64,000 nt of DNA, from positions 2,788,907 through 2,852,906 of the forward strand of contig NW_017803921.1 in assembly GCF_001625305.1 (NCBI RefSeq), given 5' to 3'. The first letter of the stretch is position 1, and every line of letters begins with the position of its first letter. Below the pieces are notes generated by a model. The model did no database searches. It was not told the DNA's origin and saw only the letters and a list, made by a program, of their open reading frames with translations. The translations under genes and the position numbers were made by a program. The stretch comes from Branchiostoma belcheri (lineage: Eukaryota; Chordata; Leptocardii; Amphioxiformes; Branchiostomatidae). Below are positions 55,444-64,000 of the stretch, in pieces.

Positions 55444-57521
55444 ATGGCTACCCGAGGCCTGAAACGACTGATTCTCGTCTGTTGCTGTTTCCTGACTCTG
55501 ACCTGGACAGTACTTGCAGGTACAAACTCGGTTTGTTTTCGCCACAGTACATGAAATTTCTCCTGTAGGTGTGACTGGGACTCCTGAAACCTATTTGATG
55601 GTCACGCAGGAATCCTTTCAGACGTCACTGGTTGATATTTGTCGGAAGGACATGAAATTAGAAGGAGTGCAAAGTGAAATGTGGCTGTCTACGTGAACTC
55701 ATAATCTCTGTCTTAACCAGGTGTTTAGGGTCATGTGCACTTAAGGAATGCAACAAAAAGAAACATGGTATTTGGGGAACGGTTAAGAACGTTAGGGTAC
55801 AGATGACATATAATTTACCACGCTAAGTTCCTACATTTGTAGATAACATGGACTTTACTCTCAGTACCAGGTTGTTTTCATGACAGTCTTCAACATGACA
55901 AACAGTAGAAATATTTATGGAGTAAAAGTTCAGGTTCATGTACAACTTGCTACATTGAAGTTTCTGAAAATAGTTTGATCTTTAGAAGTCGTGTGGTGAT
56001 ATAAAACATAGTTAACAAAGACGTTGTTTTCTTAGCTACATCATGTATTAATATGTAACATATCATTTAATATAACAATGACAGTGACACATACACAATA
56101 ATGAAAGAAAATATCTGGCATTTTTATGTTTAGAACAATTTTTATGAACGAATGAAGTTGACATTTTGTTTATACGCGAAAGAAAACGCCAGAAAATCTA
56201 GGAGGCACATCGCATGTTTTAACTATGCATATGATTCATGTCTATTTGGGAAGTATTGACTATTGTGAGCATTATCAGAGGCCAGACAGTTTTTCTGCCT
56301 CGGGGGTGAATGTGGTGTGTAGAAACTATGACCTCGCCAGCAAAGTCCTCTGATAGAATGCCGTGACGTAAATGGCTATTGTATTCAGATAACGCCTGGT
56401 TAGAGAGTTTGATTGTTTGGAAGGATTCGGAAGTCGACTGTCTTTTTTGTGAGACACGAATTGTCTGTGTGTGTATGAGCAACTGGAGTAACACAACAAA
56501 CCAGTATCTCGCTATCAAACACTTTTCTAAAGTTTGTAATTACCGCATTCGCACTCACAAAACCAGACAGACCAACAAACTACACAAGGCAGATGTCATC
56601 ATTAAAAGACTTCAAAATGCTAGCCTTGAGAAAAGGACGTGTGACCTCTAAAGATATCTGACCTTGAACTACTCTCCAACCAAATGTATGGGTTTTGACT
56701 TATTTTACGCAAATTGGACATGAAGTCATACAAACAAACAACCAAACAAACAACCATTTTGACATTTTCTTATTTTCACAGCATCAACTTCTCGGCCTTC
56801 TCCATCGACAGCAAGGCTTGCGCCTGCGCAGTCGACAAACTACTCTTCTACCACGAAAACACCTCCGGTGAATTCGTCAGACGATATTCCAAGGACAACA
56901 ATTACGTCACTCAACATGACGTCGCCACCGTTGCCATTAGCAACCAACTCTACAGTACCCAACACGCCGTCAGTGTCAACATTTTCACGGTCGGTTGAGC
57001 CATCAACCACTCTACTAAATACACCTCAAGCTACGTCCAAATCTCCCACAGTGACAAAACTGCATCTAAAAACCGTACTTACAACTGTTGATGGCAGAAA
57101 TTTCACTTCTACAGCTTATCCTAGCCCACCCAGCAGCTTGACAACTACTGTTAAAATCGTGATAGCTGTTGTTATACTGCTAGTGGTGTTGGTTACTGTC
57201 TTAGTGGGAGGGTGGTGGGTTTATAGACGTAATGCCGCCATCAACAAGGATTCCGTCAAGCCATCAATTGAACTGACTCCACAGGGAACATACAAACCGA
57301 GTAGAGAGTCTCTCGCTCGAGAAGTTACACCGAATTATCTGCACTTGATACACGACGTACATGTACAGAGCCCGAAGTCTCCTACAGAGAAGTCCTTATA
57401 TCAGAACAAAAGACGACTCTATTTGTACGATGATATAGATATATCAGATACCAGAAAGTCGGTCAGCTTTAAGGATATGGTACCGTCTACTAACGGTGAC
57501 ATAGAAGTGGTCTCTTCGTAA
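55444..57521 (+). CDS. Mucin-like single-pass type I membrane protein
   Basis: Two exons, 55444-55519 and 56782-57521, join in phase 1 (816 nt, 271 aa). The start MATRGLKRLILVCCCFLTLT with TWTVLA is a signal peptide. The ectodomain (about 26-145) is Ser/Thr/Pro-rich with several N-x-S/T sites (NYSS, NSSD, NMTS, NSTV, NFTS) and no cysteines, so it is probably heavily glycosylated. A membrane helix follows (IVIAVVILLVVLVTVLVGGW). The cytoplasmic tail of about 85 residues begins with YRR and carries NYLHL, KSLY, YLYDDIDI and KSVSFKD, with several tyrosines that could be signalling sites. No named family recognised. The small exon 1 holding only the signal peptide is typical of such surface proteins. 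Poly(A) signal AATAAA at 58090. Confidence 0.75.
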
Positions 57522-57608
57522 TATTAGTGACCAGCAAGTTGGTATAATTCATTAGCTTTCTAAAAGGTAAATACAAACAAGATGTTAATGTTGATAGGAA
57601 AATAAGCT

Positions 57609-57827
57609 TAGGCTATGTTGATTTGCTTATAGGATGACATCCTCTGGGAACAAATGACTAAATACATTGGATTGGCGTAGGAAAATTCCAGTGCAAAAAA
57701 GAAACCCCGATAAAAAAGCATAAAAACACGCCAAAAATAAGCTAAAACCCAAACCTCTGTTTGGAGAGTACGAAAATTCATGCACGCGTTGATGTTATCC
57801 ATATAATCAAATCAACATGGCCTTAGC
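57609..57827. mobile_element. MITE family 1, internally shortened copy
   Basis: 'ttaggctatgttgatttgct' and 'aggatgacatcctctgggaa' on the left, 'gatgttatccatataatcaa' and 'atcaacatggcctta' on the right. About half the usual interior is missing, but both ends are well kept. Confidence 0.8.
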
Positions 57828-59137
57828 CACAAATAATACGAAGATTACAAAGTTTTCTTCAGGACTTTTATTTTTATTCAGGATTTATTAGTCTAAGTGC
57901 TGATGACGTAGGTAAGCTCTGGGAATATATGCTGCTGGGACATGTTATTTCATTTTGTTCGTTCTCAGTATTGTTTTGATTAATTTGTGGCTTATGAAAA
58001 ACATGATATTTCATCACTGTCGCAATGTACAGCAACTACTATCTTAAACAGCACTCCTGGCAAGAAGCGATCATTATATTTCTTCAGAGAATAAACTGTT
58101 ATGATTGAATCCGGTTTGTTACATTACTTTTCATTTAAGATAAAGCCCCGCAGACCAAATTTTGTGGCGATAGAATTCTTAGAACCCCCTAAGGACCCTC
58201 CCAACAGACTTCAGTGTATACGCGTTGTGTATTTGGTAGAGACCTTCCATCGACTTTTTTGTATCATAAAAGTTTACAGATGTTACGTTCGTTACCATCG
58301 CCGTATATGTTTGAGCCTTGTTTGTAAATCATAAATCATTATTGTAAAGCCATAAGTAACTTTGTTAATATGGTACTCGAATCATCACATTCAATCAAAT
58401 AGAAATATATCACAGCCATTGGATTTTTGCTTTCTTTTATTTGTCACTACAAGAGCAAAGCATGAGAAATAGAAGTCATTCAATAAAACAGTACTCACAT
58501 TCTCACAATTAAGGATGAATTGAACATTGTAAAACACACATATTCTTCACGCTTCATTTCATCACTACATTACACGACAATGTGTCACCAAATTCCTTGG
58601 ATCACCTATTACGAGTATATTGTTATCTTATAAGCTGATGATAACAGATTCTAAGAATCTTTTGCATCTTTCAAATGCAACTTTTTATGCATGAATTGAG
58701 CTAGGGGAAACCCAGTGAAACTGTATGTAAATAATTGTAAACAAACATGTCATAGCTTTACTGTATTATCAACATCTCGATCCAAACCTTCAAGTGAAAT
58801 AGGGATACACCATTCATATGTATCAAGCATACTTTCCTTTTCAAGCAAACTTTTCACACAATCGAAGTATCCTGTCATAAGCTTAAGATTGGTATCTTTT
58901 TTATATGTGCATGTGTGAGGCCTTTGGCTATATCATATCAATCGGGGCCCTACAAGTTTCAAGTGCAACATAGTAGTTAAAGGCATCAACATTTTTAGAA
59001 CGATCAAATATTTGTTTAAGATGAAAAATCATACAGGTAAAGACTTAATGAAAAGTTATCAAGTGGTTAAAAACACATAAACACAGAACTATTCCAGTTG
59101 TTACCTGAGACATAAATGTAGCTGCAGTATAATCTAC

Positions 59138-59280
59138 AAGCAGATGTCTGGTGGCAAAAGCGTTACGGTCAGAACTGACCATCTAGAGAGAGTCCTTAGC
59201 CCCGGTGGCTAGTGGACACTCCCCTGGCCAATGGATATTGTCTTGCCACCGTATGATCTGCTTGGAGATTAAGTATAGTG
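59138..59280. mobile_element. Inverted-repeat element (ccaagcagat ends)
   Basis: 'caagcagatgtctggtggca' on the left is inverted at the right as 'tgccaccgtatgatctgctt' plus 'ggagatt'. About 140 bases and non-coding. Confidence 0.6.
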
Positions 59281-59590
59281 CATGAAATTAAGATTTACAC
59301 CTTGCAATTTGTACATCTTTTTTTCTTTCATTGATATGTGCTAGTACCTAATGATATTGTCTTTGTCCAATGTTTTCTTTCATAATAATCGTTTTGATAT
59401 AATAGTTTTGATATACTCGACTAAGTGTAATAAGCTAAAAGTCACCCTCACACGACAGTAAGCAAAATAAGCCACTACAAAGTAATTTGTGTAAAAAGCA
59501 GTGCCAAAATACACTGCCAAGTATTCTTCCGTAAATGGTATTACCAGATGGTGAACGATTGAATAGCAAAGTTTTTTTTTTCAAAACCAC

Positions 59591-59665
59591 TTTTTGACGT
59601 TTCATATTCATCAGTCATAATTGCTCTGATGAAGATGACAGACGGTCATCGAAACGTCGGCTCCT
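59591..59665 (+). ncRNA. Hammerhead-ribozyme-like core with matching outer arms
   Basis: 59626-59654 reads CTGATGA, hairpin GATGAC/GTCATC, GAAA. The outer arms GACGTTTC (59596-59603) and GAAACGTC (59651-59658) are perfect inverted repeats. They would place a U-H step where a hammerhead of helix III-open type cleaves. Helix I is weak by eye. Confidence 0.4.
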
Positions 59666-59727
59666 GTTAAAAAATGGTTGTGGACAAAGAACTTTTCTAT
59701 TCTGTCAAGTATTCTTCCCTGTTCACT

Positions 59728-62700
59728 CTAGCCACAGTTCATGTCAGGAGTGCGGCCCATGGCATCGTTGTTGTAGTTGTAGTTGTGGTCTGGAAGGGGG
59801 CGCTCCGGCGGTTCCATGGGCACATCAAAGCTCGTGCGGCTGTTGTCCTCATTGGCTTCAATGCTGAGCTTCAGACCCTTCATGTCGTCTCCAGCGATTC
59901 TGTGAACAAATAGATTATTACCAATTTGACAAAGTGATAACATATCAACTGTAATATAGATCTAGTTTGAAATCGTTCATCTAGCTGAATAGTAGGCTAA
60001 CCTTGGGTCTTTATTATGTTTACCGAAGGAAAAAATGTTTTCCTCTGTTTCCTCTTCTTCTTCTCCAAACCAATAAGGTCAATGACCTGAACCAGACGTC
60101 TGTCACCATGGTAACTAGTGTTGGGTTACATCATGTTGCAATCTTCCAGCAGGAGGGATTTAGACTCCTGTCTGACCATATATGTATGAATGAGTTTGAG
60201 TAAGAATTAACAGAGAAGACCATATGCGAAGGTGAACATTATGCATTTGCTTTGCAAATGTTACCTCTCTAGTTTCCCTTCCTTTCCAATCAAAGTATGC
60301 TTATAAAATAGTTTTATGAAATGATTTATTCCAACCTTACCCAATGTCTTGTCCAGGTGGCTTGGAGACATGTTGCATCGCCGAGACAACAAGCCCCCTG
60401 TCTGCCACGTCCTCATTACGTTCCAGACCCCAAGCATCCTGTGGTGGCTACGAAATAATACATATATTTTTTGTTATGATAACTATAACATTTTTGAAAG
60501 ACAGTGCACACCATCTGCCATGGCAATTATTTCTGCAATTGGTACTTACATCATCATATTAGCAGAATTGACTTTGAGAAAGTTTTTCCTTACCTGCTCA
60601 TCGCCAAAACAGACATCAGCATGGTAACGTGTGTCAGAGTCATCGTCCTCGTCATCGCCATAGTTCTGTCTGATGGACATCTGTGGATGATTTAGCACAT
60701 AAACAACAATGTAATGCGGTGAGACATGATGTATTCCATGAACGATTAGGTTGCAAACGACTTTATTCTGGTGCGATATTTATTCCTACAGAACCAAAAT
60801 AATAACCATAAGTCTCCATTCATCACTGAGACGCTTATCCAAGCAACAAGATCAATCGCCCATATGAAAGTTCTTCTGTGTTGGTAGTTAGATGTGTGCA
60901 TGTTTAGAGTTAAAACTTTTGTTCCTGAACAAAGGTTTCACAACAAGACCACTTCCTGAGAGGGGTGAAAGATACTATTTGCATCAGGGCCCATCACCCC
61001 ACCGCGACGGGGGCCGACATCGTCTACCAGATACCTTTGACCCAGCCAGTGTGACGTCACACTTCAGAGAAGCCACGTGACAAGCCCCACTGGGTCAGTC
61101 TACTGAGGAAGACCAAAGTGACTGGTCAAAAGCTCTAGGTGAGAACATTTCCCTTTTGTGTTGGAACACATATTTAATTGTACTTGGTCTTAGAAATTTA
61201 AGTTATATCCCATAATATATAACAAGATGACCTACCAGGGCTTCGGACAATGGCATCCCAAAGAGCATTTCCTTCGGCCCACTGTCCACTTCATCGTCGA
61301 TTCCACCTCCATAGTCATCCCACGTCGTGTGTCCTTCTTTTTCCTGGTATTGAAAACCAGTTGGATGTCCCAGTGTTCCATGGTCGTTGGGTGGTTCAGG
61401 GTAGTCCTTTGGTATGCATTAAAACATGTATCGACTGAATAAAGAGACTCTTTTTACACAGCTAAGTGTTTTTATTCAGCTGACGTTTCGGTGGCTGTCT
61501 GTCACCTTCCTCAGGTCAATTCTGAGTGACTGGTTCACATTGTACAGCAGCACAGGTGTCGCTGCTATAGCTGCGCTCCCAAACGCAAAGCGACACATGT
61601 TCTATGCAAATAAGTGAATTACAAATCTTCGGCTTTTTCGGCTCTGCTCATGAAATACAATGTCGTACAATTGTATGCTAGTAGTAAGGGACTACAGAGT
61701 TTATAGGATGTTTACGTGTATAGAGCTGTAGTGATTCTGTGGGTTTGTATCCTACCATACTCACCTCAGTCTCGAACAGTCCTTTTGGTCCAGATGATAG
61801 GTCATCGGCGCTGAAGCAATCCCCTTGCTTTTCGATGCCAATAAAAGAAAGAGATTACTATGGCCCCATTCGCACTAGGATAAAATTGTCCGGATCGAGC
61901 CGAACTGATTCGCTTTGATCCGGCTTCTATCCGGCTCGATCGGCCTTCGATCCGGTTCAATCCGGCTGGAAGCAGGATAGAAGCCGGATCAAAGCGAATC
62001 AGTTCGGCTCGATCCGGAAAAATTTATCCTAGTGGGAATGGGGCCTAAGAGAGTTAGTTTCACTCTTGGATAAGAATAATCAAATCTAGTCATGCTTTAA
62101 TAAACGAGCTGCAGTGTAGTGGCATTTCGTACACAGTACATAGCTCCCCTCACAATGGGCCTTTCACAGATAACTAAGTAATAAATATTAATGATAAGCT
62201 AATCCAGTACAAATGCATTTTCTGTGTGTGTCTTTCTCTCTCTAGCTCTGTGTCTCTCATACATAGCTGATGTTATCGCTCTGCAAGTGTGGTCTTGGGA
62301 CATCATTGTCTTGATGTAGCAATGACGAAAATGGACTTACCGTCTTGAGTGGTCCATGGTTGTCCAGGTAAAGCATCTCTCGGGGTCCGCTGTCGATGTA
62401 ACCGTTGTCTTGACGTTCCCAGCCATGGTTTTCTGGTGGGCGACCGTTGTCAGGGGTGCCAGTGAAACAGGCAGGTGCCGTGTTCCTTTCCTACGGGTTT
62501 CAACATCACAAATAGCCTTATTTAGGCCATGTTGATTTGATTATATAGATGACATCCTCTGGGAACCCCCAAAATGATGCGAGCTTGCGAATAAAAGATT
62601 TCGGTAAAAATATATGCCTTCATTATGAAATCTATGATCATGAAGGTTGAACAAATAACTAAACACACAGAGTATGGTATAGTGAATAATAGACATTTTC

Positions 62701-63796
62701 CTATTTTGCTTTGAAATTGATTTTGCAATTCTAGGACATTTGTATCGTTTTCCATTATTTTTGTCAATTTGCGGCATCTATTTGCTCATTTTGCAGCCGC
62801 TTTGTACGATTTCCTTATTTCTAAAAACGGACGACAATTCATGCACGCTCGGATATGATTTATATAGTCAAATCAACACGGCCTTATGGTTGTACAATAT
62901 CATCAAGTCATTTATAAATCATGGCGCATTAAACAGTAACTGACCTCAGCTACCAGGGATCGCAGGGGTCCAATGGGCAGGTCGTCGCAACTACTTTCGT
63001 CGAGTGTTTGTCCAGTTTCGGCGCTAACGTCTGCTTGAATGGTGTCTTGATCTTTTGGTGGTCCTTCTGACACGTTTCCGCCGCCCGTAGCATCTATCTC
63101 TTGCGGGGAAGCTGAGGGTGTTACTTGCTTTGTGTTCTCCTTCTTGGCGTCGACGTCGTCGTCTTCTGGGACAAGGACTGCACTTACGTAAGGACACGTT
63201 TCTTCCCTGGTTTCGTCAGTTCCCTCAATCTTGTCTGTCAGTTTCTTTAAGATCCCTTGTACATAGTTGCGAAGGATGGGAATCTCTTGTTCGTAGTGGC
63301 GTTGGAGGGCGTCAAGTTGTTGGAGAGCGTACTTCAGGTCGTTGTAGAGCCACCTGGTGGTGGCGATGGTTTTGTCGACTGCCTCTCCCGCTTCATTTGC
63401 AGGCGCACTGGTGGTTGAAGGATCGGATGATGCTTGGTTACGATCCTTCGGGTTGATGTCCGTCTTCGATGTCACAAAGGCGGGGTACTCAGGCTCGCTT
63501 GAATCTTCAGGCTGGGATAAGGACGACAGATCTAGAGGAGTGGACCGGTCTGAACTCTCGGATGGTTCTTTGTTGGATTCGATGCCTACCTCCGATTCTG
63601 CGAGTGACTTACTCGACTCACTTGACTTAAGTCGGGTGCCAGTCCTCCTCTGCCAACCGAACCGCAATGGATGCCTAGTAGCTCCTGTCCTGCATCGCCT
63701 TTCCCATGTCATCAGCCCGAGACGGGTAGCGGAGCCGGGCACGGGTGTGGTTGCAATCGGCTCATTCGGAACTGTATCTGGACGGTGAAATTTCAA
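59728..63796 (-). CDS. Acidic protein with exon-encoded SGP(K/R)EML repeats (5' end uncertain)
   Basis: Exons 63796-62945, 62490-62341, 61827-61765, 61406-61236, 60680-60594, 60438-60341 and 59899-59728 join in frame (1593 nt, 530 aa). All junctions but the last are phase 0, so exons can be skipped without frame change. The first exon is Ser/Glu/Asp-rich with a predicted coiled coil WLYNDLKYALQQLDALQRHY...YVQGILKKLTDKI at about residues 150-190. A short motif recurs, mostly once per exon: LPIGPLRSL, IDSGPREMLY, LSSGPKGLF, VDSGPKEMLF. The C-terminal exon is rich in Asn/Asp and ends PDMNCG. No signal peptide, membrane segment or known domain seen. The ATG at 63796 is the first in the frame, but a donor at 63814 with an ATG-led stretch upstream suggests more 5' exons, so the start is unproven. 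Confidence 0.65.
61030..61180. repeat. Repeat related to the CYP20A1 intron 6 element
   Basis: 'ccagatacctttgacccag', 'gggtcagtctactgaggaag' and 'tgactggtcaaaagctct' match 26145-26400. The core box GAAA is changed to AAAA here. It lies in an intron of the minus-strand gene. Confidence 0.5.
61486..61514 (-). ncRNA. Hammerhead-ribozyme-like core
   Basis: The minus strand reads CTGAGGA, hairpin with GGTG/CACC pairing, then GAAA followed by CGTC. A related, more degraded copy is at about 53118-53155. Intronic in the minus-strand gene. Confidence 0.35.
61862..62044. mobile_element. Fold-back MITE, nearly complete hairpin
   Basis: 'ggccccattcgcactaggat' opens and 'atcctagtgggaatggggcc' closes the element. 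The arms continue inward for about 75 bases ('ggatcgagccgaactgattc' against 'gaatcagttcggctcgatcc', and so on) with few mismatches. It sits in the intron between exons 2 and 3 of the minus-strand gene. Confidence 0.85.
62523..62886. mobile_element. MITE family 1 copy in an intron
   Basis: 'taggccatgttgatttgatt' plus 'atatagatgacatcc' on the left, 'ggatatgatttatatagtca' plus 'atcaacacggcctta' on the right. It lies 33 bases from exon 2 of the minus-strand gene. Confidence 0.8.
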
Positions 63797-64000
63797 GGTA
63801 GTTGTAAACTTACCTCATCGGTGCTGAAAAATTTACAATGTAAAGCAGGAATGGCCATGTAACTATCCATATGACTCAGTTCCAATTTGTGAAAACCGTT
63901 GTCCACATGCCACATCGTCATCACCACAATCATAATTCATTGTAATTATAATAAGATAATATCACTACACTATCTAATATGTTTCTTCCTCTCAATTTTA
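63797..64000. other. Window edge, possible further 5' exon of the minus-strand gene
   Basis: On the minus strand an ATG at 63858 opens 15 codons ending at a consensus donor 'gtaagt' (63814-63809). The intron to the next frame-compatible acceptor would be too short or out of phase, so the link to the exon at 63796 is unresolved. Confidence 0.25.

Larger units (their letters stand above)
57522..59727. other. 3' UTR and intergenic region between convergent genes
   Basis: Contains the poly(A) signal of the upstream gene (58090-58095), a short MITE family 1 (57609-57827), an inverted-repeat element (59138-59280) and a hammerhead-like core (59626-59654). No coding sequence is supported. Confidence 0.5.

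Overview
The window looks like nuclear DNA of an invertebrate chordate, most likely a cephalochordate (amphioxus, Branchiostoma). Reasons: small genes with many short introns and GT/AG junctions, chordate orthologues that I can recognise (AAAS/ALADIN, CYP20A1, AQP11-type superaquaporins), and AT-leaning intergenic DNA packed with short inverted-repeat (MITE-like) elements and tRNA-derived SINEs. Species assignment is inference. Family names come from memory of the proteins, and no database was searched. Exon borders were read by hand from GT/AG sites and reading-frame continuity.

Layout. 1-11139: intergenic or 5' leader DNA with repeats and one candidate non-coding exon. 11177-16393 (+): one 1738-codon exon for a large scaffold-like protein with FPPPP motifs, a long charged helix made of octads, a threefold repeated motif and a C-terminal PDZ ligand; its 3' UTR runs to about 18.6 kb. 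19394-22493 (-): seven exons of the nucleoporin gene AAAS, covering only the N-terminal half. 23541-29123 (+): complete 13-exon CYP20A1, divergent from AAAS across about 1.05 kb. 31284-38465 (-): two AQP11-type aquaporin coding units, one nested in the last intron of the other and both in phase with a single terminal exon. 38.5-48.3 kb: gene-poor, repeat-rich DNA. 48508-53481 (+): a three-exon secreted peptide precursor with two CxC...CxxxC modules and dibasic sites, resembling prepro-endothelin in plan. 55444-57521 (+): two-exon mucin-like single-pass membrane protein. 59728-63796 (-): seven-exon acidic protein with a repeated 'SGP(K/R)EML' motif, probably continuing past the window edge.

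The genes do not form an operon-like pathway. The architectural links are the AAAS/CYP20A1 divergent pair and the nested aquaporin pair. The most notable observations are the endothelin-like precursor, the aquaporin exon-sharing arrangement, and a scattered set of CUGANGA-hairpin-GAAA (hammerhead-like) cores in repeats whose helices vary in a compensated way.
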